A stretch of DNA of 64,000 bases, taken from assembly GCA_963728845.1 (NCBI GenBank), contig CAVSLS010000052.1:315399-379398 (forward strand), given 5' to 3'. Below are positions 37,098-45,344 of the stretch, piece by piece; the stretch's first letter is position 1; each line of letters begins with the position of its first letter. The position numbers were made by a program, and so were the translations under genes. This DNA comes from Bog-473 sp963728845. GTDB lineage: Bacteria > Actinomycetota > Acidimicrobiia > Acidimicrobiales > RAAP-2. The notes under the pieces are model-generated. The model searched no databases and was not told the origin of the DNA. It saw nothing but the letters and a program-made list of their open reading frames with translations.

Positions 37098-37418
37098 ATG
37101 CCGAAATACCTTGTCCAAGCGTCCTATGTCGGCGACGGGGTCCAAGGACTCCGTCAGGAGGGTGGCTCAGCTCGCCGAGACGCCGTCGAAAAGGCGTGTG
37201 CCAGCGCGGGAGGAAAGCTCGAAGCGTTCTACTACGCCTTCGGCGACACAGACGTGGTTACCGTCATAGACCTGCCGGACAACGCGACCGCGGCAGGGGT
37301 GGCTCTGCTTATCGCCGCGAGCGGCAAGGTGGACATCAAGACGACCGTTCTGTTGAGTCCGGAAGAGATCGACGCTGCCGTAGAGGTGGGCGGCGATTAC
37401 CGCCCACCTGGGGGTTGA
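37098..37418 (+). CDS. GYD domain protein
   Basis: A 106-residue protein from ATG 37098, which follows AGGAGG at six bases. KYLVQASYVGDGVQGLRQEG, then GGKLEAFYYAFGDTDVVTVI and DLPDNATAAGVALLIAASGK, match the GYD family (PF08734), small ferredoxin-like folds of unknown function often linked to single-carbon or dye-type enzymes. The in-frame extension back to 36720 lies antisense to the reductase gene and is discarded. It is convergent with a decayed acetyltransferase gene. Confidence 0.85.
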   Translation: MPKYLVQASYVGDGVQGLRQEGGSARRDAVEKACASAGGKLEAFYYAFGDTDVVTVIDLPDNATAAGVALLIAASGKVDIKTTVLLSPEEIDAAVEVGGDYRPPGG

Positions 37419-37454
37419 ACGCGCGGTTCCTCATCCTTTCCGCCGAATTGCGAT

Positions 37455-37718
37455 ACCGAGCGGGAGAAGTGGCCCCGTTCGCATATGTGAATCCGATGTC
37501 GGCCATCGCCGGCCAATTCTGCTGCAAAAGGTGTGGGGAGCACGGATCCCACGAAGCCGCCGCTGCCAATCCAGCGTCATCTGGTCGAGATCTGGCAGAG
37601 GTGCCTCGGGCGGGAATATCGAGGCGTACGCAAATAGAGCGGTGCGGCGCTGGAGTGCGGCCAGCGCTGGTGCCTCGTCAACGGTAGCTCGGCGGACCCG
37701 GACCTCCATCCTGGTCAC
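37455..37718 (-). pseudogene. GNAT acetyltransferase, broken N-terminal remnant
   Basis: GTG 37718 opens VRVRRATVDEAPALAALQRR and continues FAYASIFPPEAPLPDLDQMT then LDWQRRLRG, the N-terminus of a GNAT acetyltransferase. After HTF the expected strand continues only by changing frame (AELAGDG, extra T in a T4 run) and again for IGFTYANGATS; the acetyl-CoA-binding loop never appears. At least two lesions plus truncation show real decay rather than one sequencing error. Confidence 0.5.
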
Positions 37719-38466
37719 AGTGTAAGGCGATCCAGAGACTTCCTTCGGAATCCCTGGGGTTGCTTCTCGCGGATGATGCTCTCGATGATCGGGCGGGCCG
37801 GACTCATTGGTGTAGGCCAGTAGGTCTTGGGCCGCGCCCTGCCAGGCATTCTGGCGACCGCGTCCGAAGAGCCATAGAGCCGTTTGTCACTGAACCTCAC
37901 AACAAGCCCACAACACATGCGGGTTTGGGCTCGGCTCGAATCCGGCGAGCCGTCTGTTCGTCGAGTCGTCGTTCGAGCTCCCCTGTCCGATCCCCTCCCG
38001 CCGCGAGCGCTTCGCACGACGTCTCCAGCTGCGCTGCCATCGGCATCACCTGCTTCGATCCGACCGAGCCACCCCGACGAACGCCGGACGTTGAAGACGC
38101 GACCTCGCCAGGAGCGCCCACAATTCGAATCAGGTGAGCGCGCACTTCTCTTAGCGGAAGGGAGTCCTTGACCCCGGCGTCGCAAGGCCCGATTGCGCCT
38201 CAGATCGGCCCCACGACCGGTGAGATACCGGTGGTCGGACCTGAGATTGCCACCGCCCTGACGCGGATCTGCACTGGTGTCGGGGTCTCTCTGACACCTC
38301 CCGCTGCACCAGCGCTGATCCACCGAGCATTTGAGGCCACGACCCCTTCGAGGACGAAATTGCGCATCGATTGTCGACCTTCGTGCCGATCCCAAAAAGG
38401 ATGGCGGTTGCGGTGGCCCATGTGCACGATCCCGCGACGGACCAGCGCGGATCCTCGGCAGGAGTG
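37719..38466. other. 750 bases with no recognisable gene
   Basis: Several overlapping frames are open on both strands (for example 37897-38145 minus and 37884-38171 plus), but their translations are Arg/Pro/Ser-rich and show no domain. Given decayed genes on the left side, this is probably degraded sequence plus the promoter of the GH16-type gene. Confidence 0.4.
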
Positions 38467-40293
38467 ATGTCGAAAGTCCGCATTCTTCGCCGCGGAGTCG
38501 CTCGTCTCCTGACGATCGCGGTCGTCATGTTTTGCATCGTCCCCGCCGCGGCCACGATCGTCGCCGGATTGACGATGGCTCTCCCACCTGCTTCCGGAGC
38601 AACCGGAGGGTCGGCGACGGCTTCGGGCTACTGGCTCGTCGCTTCCGACGGTGGTGTCTTCACCTACGGGGATGCCGCGTTCTACGGCTCCGCCGGTGCG
38701 ATCAGCCTCAACAAGCCCATTGTGGCGATGGCCGCGACCCCCGACGGACGGGGCTATTGGCTCGTTGCCTCCGACGGTGGCGTCTTTCCGTACGGGGATG
38801 CCGCGTTCTACGGCTCCACCGGCGGGTTGAGCCTGAAGAATCCGATCGTGGCGATCGCTTCCAGCCCCGACGGCAGCGGCTACTGGCTCGTCGCCTCCGA
38901 CGGAGGCGTCTTCTCGTTCGGGGACGCCTCTTTCTACGGCTCCACCGGTGCCATCAACTTGAAGAAGCCGATCGTGGCGATGGCCGCCACGCCCGATGGC
39001 CGCGGCTATTGGCTCGTGGCCTCGGACGGCGGCGTCTTCACCTTCGGGGATGCCTCCTTCTACGGCTCCACCGGCGGGAGGGCTCTGAACAAACCCATCG
39101 TGACCATGGCAGCCACGCCCGATGGCCGCGGCTACTGGCTCGTGGCCTCCGACGGCGGTGTCTTCACCTACGGGGACGCCGCCTTCTACGGCTCCGCCGG
39201 CGGGATGGACCTGAACCGGCCCATCGTGACCATGGCCGCCACTCCCGACGGCCGGGGCTACTGGCTCGTGGCTTCCGACGGAGGAGTCTTCACCTTTGGG
39301 GACGCCGCCTTCTACGGCTCCGCCGGCGGGATGGACCTGAACAGGCCCATCGTCGCGATGGCGGCACCTCCGGCGAACCCGGTGGGAGCATCGCCGGCAA
39401 CGAGCACGCAGACCAGCGCGCCGACCACGACCACGGCGCCGACAACAACAACCACCACAACGACCACGACCACCACGACGACCGTTACCTCAGACGGCAT
39501 GACCGCACCCGCCGGCTACACGGCGCGACAGCGAATCTTCGACGACAACTTCGCTGTCCCCGACTCGACCAAGTGGAACACCGAGGAAGGCAGCGGCGGC
39601 CAGATATGGAACAACAAGGGTTCGCTCCCGGCTGGGTATTCGGGCAACAACATGCCAGGGGGAACGGGCGCCGCCGTGTTCAACGCTTCGCAACTGTCGT
39701 ACGGTCCGAACGGTCTGACGATCACCGCACAGCAGAACAGGACCGGCGTGCAAGAATCCAACTTCCCGTGGATCAGTGGGATGATCAACTCGATGGGCAA
39801 GTTCACCCTGCCGACGACGGGCTGGTACTTCCAGGCCAAGATCAAGATGCCCGACATGACGACGGGCATGTGGCCGGCCTTTTGGTTCCTGCCGGGATTG
39901 AACAACGCCTCCCAAGACGAGTTGGACGGATTCGAGGGAGGGATGACCGGTGGCCCCACGGGGCCGCAAAATGAGATGAGCCACTACGACTACTTCTCTC
40001 CATCGGGGCAGCAGGAGCACATGACCAATGTCGGTGTGGACATGAGCGCCGGTTACCACGTCTACGGCGTCGAATGGAAGCCCGGTCCCTCAGGGTCGAT
40101 CAAGTATTACTTCGACAATGTCCTCCAAGCCACCTACAGCGGCAACATCCCCATGCAGGGATACGAGATGATGATCAACCTCCAAGTGGCAAGCAACGCC
40201 TATCCGGGCATGAGCAGCTGGCACACTGTTCCGGTGGCGGGACAGTTTCCCGTTCACACGGTGGAGGTCGCCGAGGTGCAGGCGTACTCGTAG
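38467..40293 (+). CDS. Secreted six-repeat protein with GH16-type glycoside hydrolase domain
   Basis: About 608 residues from ATG 38467, which follows AGGAG. After a signal segment (LLTIAVVMFCIVPAAATIVA) come six repeats of 42 residues, each opening GYWLVASDGGVF and ending in a PIVAMAATPDG turn, probably one beta-propeller. A Thr-rich linker (residues about 320-340) leads to a GH16 laminarinase-like domain: ARQRIFDDNF, TKWNTEEGS, PWISGMINSMGKFTLP, MWPAFWFLPG, the catalytic ELDGFE (ExDxxE) and VYGVEW. It ends with VEVAEVQAYS. Such enzymes cleave beta-1,3/1,4-glucans; next to a polysaccharide locus it may process the exported polymer. Two damaged paralogues follow. Confidence 0.9.
   Translation: MSKVRILRRGVARLLTIAVVMFCIVPAAATIVAGLTMALPPASGATGGSATASGYWLVASDGGVFTYGDAAFYGSAGAISLNKPIVAMAATPDGRGYWLVASDGGVFPYGDAAFYGSTGGLSLKNPIVAIASSPDGSGYWLVASDGGVFSFGDASFYGSTGAINLKKPIVAMAATPDGRGYWLVASDGGVFTFGDASFYGSTGGRALNKPIVTMAATPDGRGYWLVASDGGVFTYGDAAFYGSAGGMDLNRPIVTMAATPDGRGYWLVASDGGVFTFGDAAFYGSAGGMDLNRPIVAMAAPPANPVGASPATSTQTSAPTTTTAPTTTTTTTTTTTTTTVTSDGMTAPAGYTARQRIFDDNFAVPDSTKWNTEEGSGGQIWNNKGSLPAGYSGNNMPGGTGAAVFNASQLSYGPNGLTITAQQNRTGVQESNFPWISGMINSMGKFTLPTTGWYFQAKIKMPDMTTGMWPAFWFLPGLNNASQDELDGFEGGMTGGPTGPQNEMSHYDYFSPSGQQEHMTNVGVDMSAGYHVYGVEWKPGPSGSIKYYFDNVLQATYSGNIPMQGYEMMINLQVASNAYPGMSSWHTVPVAGQFPVHTVEVAEVQAYS
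38626..39375 (+). repeat. Six 126-base coding repeats (42-residue units)
   Basis: Each unit encodes GYWLVASDGGVF, a G-D-A-x-FYGS turn, and PIVxMAxTPDG. Repeats 4-6 are closest to each other (GGMDLNRPIV shared by 5 and 6), which suggests recent duplication. The Thr/Ala-coding linker at 39421-39486 is a run of ACC/ACG/ACA triplets. Confidence 0.9.
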
Positions 40294-40464
40294 TCGGTGC
40301 GGAGGGAACGCCAAGGCATCGAGGCGTGACTCGCGGGGTCCGTTCGGAGAGACGCCGACTGCTCAAAGTGGCCTGGAAACGACACCGGCGAACTTCGTAG
40401 GAGCGGCACCAAGATGGCTCTCGTCCGGTGTGCCGGTGACGGTGAGTGGCAGAGGCGCGCTGCC

Positions 40465-40483
40465 TAGAGTGGACCCATGCGTG
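40465..40483 (+). promoter_or_regulatory. -10-like element close to the second GH16-type start
   Basis: TAGAGT (40465-40470) lies six bases from an ATG and ten bases from the GTG at 40481 that starts the ancestral frame. The following leader resembles that of the third paralogue (CAGAGT at 41476-41481). This arrangement would allow a leaderless or near-leaderless transcript. Confidence 0.3.
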
Positions 40484-41443
40484 ATTGGGCGGTCCCGCTG
40501 CCTCCTGCAGATCCCCGGGCGTGCTGACGTCCGGCGCACGGGATCTCCGCTTCCGAGGCTCCGGCACATTGACGATCGTGACCGTCCTGTCATGCTGGGT
40601 CCCTCTATTGGCCGCGTGTCAGAACTCCTCGCCCGCAGCATCGAAGGGAGGCATGCCGGCTCCGGCCGGCTACACGAGCCGACAGATGATCTTCGACGAC
40701 CAGTTCTCCGGCACCCACCTCGACACATCCAAATGGACCACGTACCTGGGTGCCGGGGGCATCCGCTGGAACTCGAACGGGATGTTGCGACCCCCCTACT
40801 CGGGTCCTGACCTCCCGCTGACAGATCAGCTCGAGGTGTTCGCCCCCGGTCAGGTCGCGGTTGACAACGGCCTGACGCTGACCGCGCGGCGCAACACTCC
40901 GGCACTCAGCCCGTACTCAGGGGCGTACCCCTGGATCAGCGGGGTAGTCACCACCGAGGGAAAGTTCACCCTGCCGACGAGCGGCTGGTACGTCCAGGTG
41001 AAGGCGAGAATGCCCGACCAGTCACGGGGCATGTGGCCGGCCATCTGGTTCCTACCGGGACCCTTGGATGGTCCGTTCAACGAGCTGGACGGCTACGAGG
41101 GTGGGTGGACCGGGGCCGATCCGAACCGGATCATGCACTCGGACTACTTCGCCGATCAGGGTCAACAACAGGACGCCGGTACGGCGTTGGCCAAGATGTG
41201 ACGGCCGGCGACCACATCTATGGGTTCCGGTTCATCCCGGGCCAATCGATCACCGCCTACTTCGACGGGAAGCAGGTGTGGCAGGTCAGAGCGTCGAGCG
41301 GCATCACCATCACAGGGGAGCCGTACGAGATCATCCTCGAGCTCCAGGTCGCGGCGCAGCAGGCATCGGGGCGGCACACCGTGACGACCAGCGCCACCCC
41401 CTCGGCGGCCATGCAGGTCGCGGAGGTGCAGGCGTACTCGTAG
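40481..41443 (+). pseudogene. GH16-type lipoprotein, two single-base frame breaks
   Basis: The leader from GTG 40481 (VIGRSRCLLQ) matches the third paralogue, then needs a +1 shift near 40533-40536 to reach ARDLRFRGSGTLTIVTVLSC and the lipobox LLAAC. The GH16 domain follows with PAPAGYTSRQMIFDDQFSG, PWISGVVTTEGKFTLP, MWPAIWFLPG and catalytic ELDGYE. A stop at 41201 interrupts it; the -1 frame continues DVTAGDHIYGFRFIPGQS and ends in MQVAEVQAYS at 41443. One missing G at about 41193-41196 restores AKDVTAG. No repeat domain. If both breaks are sequencing errors it is a working secreted beta-glucanase of about 310 residues; the longest intact piece from GTG 40521 to 41201 lacks the C-terminal sheet. 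Confidence 0.75.
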
Positions 41444-41491
41444 TGTCCTGAACGGTTTTGCAGACGTCTGCTGCCCAGAGTGTCAGCATGC

Positions 41492-41906
41492 ATGATTCGG
41501 CGATTGCGCTGGCCGTTGCAAACCCTTGGCCTTGTCGACGTCCGGGCACGGGATCTCCGTTTTAGAGCCGCTCGCGTACTGGCGATCGCGCTTGTCCTGT
41601 CCTGCCTCTTCCCGATGCTGGCCACTGCAAAGAGCTCCGCTGTCGCGGCCTCCGGCGAGGGCATCTTCACGTACGGGGACGCCATCTTCTACGGCTCGAC
41701 GGGCGGTCTGGCCCTGAACAATCAACTGGTACATCGACGGCACCTTGATGAATAGCTACAGCGGCAGTGTCACGCCGCAGGGCTATGAAATCATGCTCGA
41801 CTTGCAGATTGCCGCGCACGTGGCGTCGAGCTACCACACGGTCCCCACTCCGGGCAGCTACCCCACCTACACCATGAAGGTCGCCGAAGTGCAGGCGTAC
41901 TCCTAG
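41492..41906 (+). pseudogene. Third GH16-type paralogue, internally deleted
   Basis: ATG 41492 reads MIRRLRWPLQTLGLVDVRAR and a signal segment (VLAIALVLSCLFPMLATA), then half of one 42-residue repeat (GIFTYGDAIFYGSTGGLALN). At about 41722 the sequence jumps, out of frame, to the last 60 residues of a GH16 domain (WYIDGTLMNSYSGSVTPQGY, then TMKVAEVQAYS, stop 41906). The remaining repeats and the whole catalytic ExDxxE region are gone. This is a deletion remnant, so at least one member of this family has really decayed. Confidence 0.8.
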
Positions 41907-42127
41907 CGGGTCGCCCCCCAGGTGTGCCTGACCGATCGATACACACGGCTCGGACGATTTGGTTGGCGGGGACGGCGATTCCCTAAGGTGGGCCCTGACT
42001 CGATGCCGGCGAGGGTCGCCAGCAGTCAACACAGGGAGCGTGACGAGGTGTCAGCCGGCAACGGAACGATTGTTGTCGTGAGGTGCCCCGACTCCCCGAT
42101 CGTCGACAACCCGCGTGAGATTCGATA

Positions 42128-43180
42128 GTGGCGCCACCCAGCCTGATCGACGTGTCCCACCTCGACGGGTGGGCGTCACAGTGGGATCAGTTGGTGGATA
42201 CCTCGCCCATTCCGTCACCCTTCTTGCGTTCATGGTGGCTGGGCGGGACCGGTGGCTCCGACCCCCACTTCCTGCTGGTCACCGATGACGCGCAGCTCCT
42301 CGGCGGTCTCGCCTTGGAGCAGCGCCATCGCCTGTCGAGCATCCGTGTCATGGGGGACGGCATGCTGTGCCCCGACCACCTGGACCTCCTGGCCGGCCCC
42401 GGCCACGAGGCCGCGGTGGTCGGCGTCCTCCGGGACTGGCTCTGTCGCCCTGGCCATCTCCTGGACCTCAGGGGCGTCCGAGCCGGGGCTCGCTTGGTCG
42501 AGGCCCTGCCGGACCGCGTGCGCCGTGAGCCCATGGCCGCGGCCCCTTACACGCGGCTCCCAGACAGCGCAGAGGCATTCCGGGCGACCCTGCCGAAGCA
42601 GTTCCGCCGGAATCTCCGCAAGTCCGCCGTCCGCCTGGAGGCCGAAGGAGTGGGTCATCGGGCGATCCGGGGCCCCTCCGTCCTCCCTCGCCTCGACATC
42701 CTCCGCGAGCTCCACCAGGCACAGTGGGGAACCCGCTCCCGCTTCCTCCCAGCGTTCGATCGTTTCGTCGCCGGGTGCGCCGGTGGCGCCGCGGTCGACG
42801 AGGTGGTCGTCCACGAGCTCGGCGATGGCAACCTGGTGGTTGCGACCGTGTTGGCGTTCGAGGTGGCAGGGCGCGTGAGCCTGTACCAGAGCGCCCGGCT
42901 CACCGATCCCCGCTGGAGGGATGCGACGACCGCCCTGCTCGCGGCCATCATCGACGACGCCTGCACCCGAGGCCTCACCGAGGTGGACTTTCTCCGAGGC
43001 GAGGAGGCGTACAAGGGTCGGTTCACCCCTCACCATCGAGAGATGTTCAGGCTCGTGGCCGGAAGTGGGGTCGCCGGCCGCCTCGGCCTCGTGTCGACCG
43101 CGGCGGCGTTCCACGCCAAGCAGGTAGCGGTCCGGTGTATACGTTCGGGGCGGTCCATGGCCGCCCGGCGGAAGGCCTAG
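42128..43180 (+). CDS. BioF2-like acetyltransferase domain protein
   Basis: A 350-residue protein from GTG 42128. The FRATLPKQFRRNLRKSAVRL segment, HQAQWGTRSRFLPAF, then VVATVLAFEVAGRVSLYQSA and YKGRFTPHHREMFRLVAGSG follow the GNAT-fold BioF2-like family (PF13480, also called CelD-type), common in exopolysaccharide clusters and thought to acylate sugars or lipid carriers. The first third is a second, divergent GNAT-like half. There is no signal peptide. It is convergent with the JmjC-like gene group and forms the left end of the second glycan locus. Confidence 0.82.
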   Translation: MAPPSLIDVSHLDGWASQWDQLVDTSPIPSPFLRSWWLGGTGGSDPHFLLVTDDAQLLGGLALEQRHRLSSIRVMGDGMLCPDHLDLLAGPGHEAAVVGVLRDWLCRPGHLLDLRGVRAGARLVEALPDRVRREPMAAAPYTRLPDSAEAFRATLPKQFRRNLRKSAVRLEAEGVGHRAIRGPSVLPRLDILRELHQAQWGTRSRFLPAFDRFVAGCAGGAAVDEVVVHELGDGNLVVATVLAFEVAGRVSLYQSARLTDPRWRDATTALLAAIIDDACTRGLTEVDFLRGEEAYKGRFTPHHREMFRLVAGSGVAGRLGLVSTAAAFHAKQVAVRCIRSGRSMAARRKA

Positions 43181-43226
43181 AACTCAAACCGCCCACCGAG
43201 GCACTCTGGTGAGCGATACCGCCCCG

Positions 43227-44102
43227 TTACTTGGTGCCGAGCGCTCTCGGAGCGCCGCGGACTCGTCTTCCGGCCGCCCAGACCGCCATTGCGCCGATCT
43301 TGGCGGTGTCGACGATGGCGGAATGTCCGGGCTCGCGTGGGTTCAGGTGCACCCGCCGAGCGAGCGAGTTGAAGTCTTCCACACGCCTCTCGCGCACCGA
43401 GGCGGCGGTGTGGAACGCGAGGGTGAGGGACCCCGATGTCTCGGGTCCGTAGGTCACCCAGTGCGGCGTGCATGGGGGGATGTACACCCCCTCCCCAGGC
43501 GAAAGGTGAAACGAGACCATCTCCTCGGGCATGGCCTCGACCCGCCCGTGGGAGCCTTCCCAGTACCGGTTCAGCTCATGCCGTCGGACGGCGTCGCTCT
43601 TCCAACGCCCGAAGCTGACCGTCTTGGTACCCCGGAACTGCAGCAGCAGGCTGAACTCGATGTCGATATGGACCGGCGTGATGGAATTCGGGGACACGAT
43701 GAAGAAGAATGCCCCGCGATTGCGCATCTTGCCCTGCGTGGCAGTGATTCCCGGCTGGAGTTGGTCGAGCACGCTCAACATGAGGTCGGCGATAGCAGGG
43801 TCCTCCTCCGCGTTGAGGAGTGACAGCCAGGCGTTCGCGCTGTCCAAATCGCGTATGACGTCGCCCGGTCGCTCCAGGACACCCCGGGGCGGTCCGCCGG
43901 CAGGGACAACGAGCTCCTGCGAGGCGACTTCGTAGCACACCGATTCGCTGGGCAGCCGGTCGGCAAGGTCCGCGATGGCGGCAGGGCTCACACGATCGTC
44001 GAGGTGCAGGTCATGGACGAATGCCAACGGCCGTTCCGGATATCCGCCTAGTGGAATTTGGTCAACCGTCGGAAGGACCTGTCCTATCGGTTCTGCAACC
44101 AC
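43227..44102 (-). CDS. JmjC/cupin-type Fe(II) and 2-oxoglutarate-dependent hydroxylase-like protein
   Basis: A 291-residue cupin-like protein. ITPVHIDIEFSLLLQFRGTK carries the HxD iron motif followed by the strand that usually binds 2-oxoglutarate, with a second histidine in PPCTPHWVTYG after the SPGEGVYIPP turn, the layout of Cupin_8/JmjC hydroxylases. Possible substrates include a protein side chain or an amino-sugar substituent; nothing in the sequence decides. It starts at ATG 44102 and overlaps the upstream GT2 gene by 19 bases, so the two are translationally coupled. It is the last gene of a three-gene minus-strand run. Confidence 0.82.
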   Translation of the reverse strand: MVAEPIGQVLPTVDQIPLGGYPERPLAFVHDLHLDDRVSPAAIADLADRLPSESVCYEVASQELVVPAGGPPRGVLERPGDVIRDLDSANAWLSLLNAEEDPAIADLMLSVLDQLQPGITATQGKMRNRGAFFFIVSPNSITPVHIDIEFSLLLQFRGTKTVSFGRWKSDAVRRHELNRYWEGSHGRVEAMPEEMVSFHLSPGEGVYIPPCTPHWVTYGPETSGSLTLAFHTAASVRERRVEDFNSLARRVHLNPREPGHSAIVDTAKIGAMAVWAAGRRVRGAPRALGTK

Positions 44103-45274
44103 GCTTGCCTCCCAAAGCTGAGTTTGTGATGTTGCTCCCCTGTCAAAGGACTGTCAACGGAGTTCTCGGAGCTCGCGGCACCTGTCGCGGGTGCGCCCGG
44201 ACCCGGAAACCGGCCTGGGTCCGCACGGCCACCTCTGCGCGGTCGGCCTGGTTGCACCCGGCGCAACTCCCACGCGCCCGCCACATGACCGGACCCCGCC
44301 AGGACGATGCCGGCGAGTATGGAAGCGGCCCTGGCCAGACCCCAGGCGTCTCCTCGGAACGCTTGACGCAATCCCCTCGAGACACCACGGGACAGCGCTC
44401 GGCTCACGAAGCCGATGTCTGCGGACAAATTGCCCGCTCCTTCCATCTGGTGGAAGGCCTCGACCTTTCCCTTGTTGACGAAGAAGCAGCGTCGCCAGAA
44501 GTAACCCCAGGTCGTCCGCGTTGCCGGAACGAAGTGGTGGACGCGTGCCATCGGTTCGTAGACGATCTGTTCCTTCGGACGCATGTGCAGCAGGCGATGG
44601 CACATGTCCATGTCGTCGTGGTTGTCGGAGTGGAAACCACCGATCTCTGCCAGCGCCAGTCGCCGGACCGACATGTTGGCTCCAATGAGTCGAGCCACCG
44701 GTGCCTGCTGCTCAGGGAGTCCGGAATACGCGCAACCGAACACCCAGTCGAACTCGAACGGAAACCACCCGGGCCGCCGTCCCTCGAACTCCGGCACCGG
44801 AGCACCCCCCACGGCGACGACGGACTCCTTGCCATAGGGAAACAGGAGCCGGTCCAGCCAGTCCGGTTCGGCCCAGGCATCGTCATCCAGAAAGGCGACG
44901 ATGTCGCCGCGCGCGACCTCGGCCGCCGAATTGCGGGCCGAACCGAGACGGCCCTGGTACTTGTTGGCGATCACCACCACCGGGACCGAGGGAATGTCCT
45001 GGTGGTCGCCCCACTGCCGCCGGCATAGCTCAAGAAGGGAATCGTTGTGATCGACGCAGACGATGAGCTCGGCCGGGGTTCGATTCTGGTGCTGCACCGA
45101 TGCCACCGATCGCAGGAGAAGCGGCCAACGATCCTCCGTGTAAGCACAGATCACGACGGATGCGGTCAAGTTCACCTGCTCCGCCGGCAGGGGGTCACGT
45201 TCTTCGACAACGGTGGGAGATGGAGGGACCACGACGCGTCGCCCACCCTCCTCGTCGTACCCGGATCCAGTCAT
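44084..45274 (-). CDS. Glycosyltransferase family 2 (GT-A fold)
   Basis: About 396 residues from ATG 45274 (TTG 45286 in frame). LTASVVICAYTEDRWPLLLR, AELIVCVDHNDSLLELC, GSARNSAAEVARGDIVAFLD with DDD, and ANMSVRRLALAEIGGFHSDN then DDMDMCHRLL are GT2 signatures; the late HDD-type motif suggests a metal-dependent inverting enzyme. A C-terminal helical stretch (GLARAASILAGIVLAGSGHV) may sit at the membrane. The 19-base overlap with the hydroxylase gene and the 70-base gap to the GT4 gene suggest one transcript. Confidence 0.9.
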   Translation of the reverse strand: MTGSGYDEEGGRRVVVPPSPTVVEERDPLPAEQVNLTASVVICAYTEDRWPLLLRSVASVQHQNRTPAELIVCVDHNDSLLELCRRQWGDHQDIPSVPVVVIANKYQGRLGSARNSAAEVARGDIVAFLDDDAWAEPDWLDRLLFPYGKESVVAVGGAPVPEFEGRRPGWFPFEFDWVFGCAYSGLPEQQAPVARLIGANMSVRRLALAEIGGFHSDNHDDMDMCHRLLHMRPKEQIVYEPMARVHHFVPATRTTWGYFWRRCFFVNKGKVEAFHQMEGAGNLSADIGFVSRALSRGVSRGLRQAFRGDAWGLARAASILAGIVLAGSGHVAGAWELRRVQPGRPRRGGRADPGRFPGPGAPATGAASSENSVDSPLTGEQHHKLSFGRQAWLQNR

Positions 45275-45344
45275 CAACCCCAGCAACCGCCTCGCTCAGC
45301 AGACATTCTATGTCGCCCGCAATGACCGTTCCAACGGTCGAAGG

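Noticed and set aside
37715..38395. A 226-residue minus-strand protein
   Set aside because: Arg/Gly/Ser-rich with no domain, and equally long frames exist on the other strand.
38626..39375. CRISPR or satellite array
   Set aside because: The 126-base repeats are in frame, vary at synonymous positions and encode a protein repeat; there are no spacers.
44021..45028. A 335-codon plus-strand frame
   Set aside because: Antisense to the GT2 and hydroxylase genes, both of which carry full motifs.
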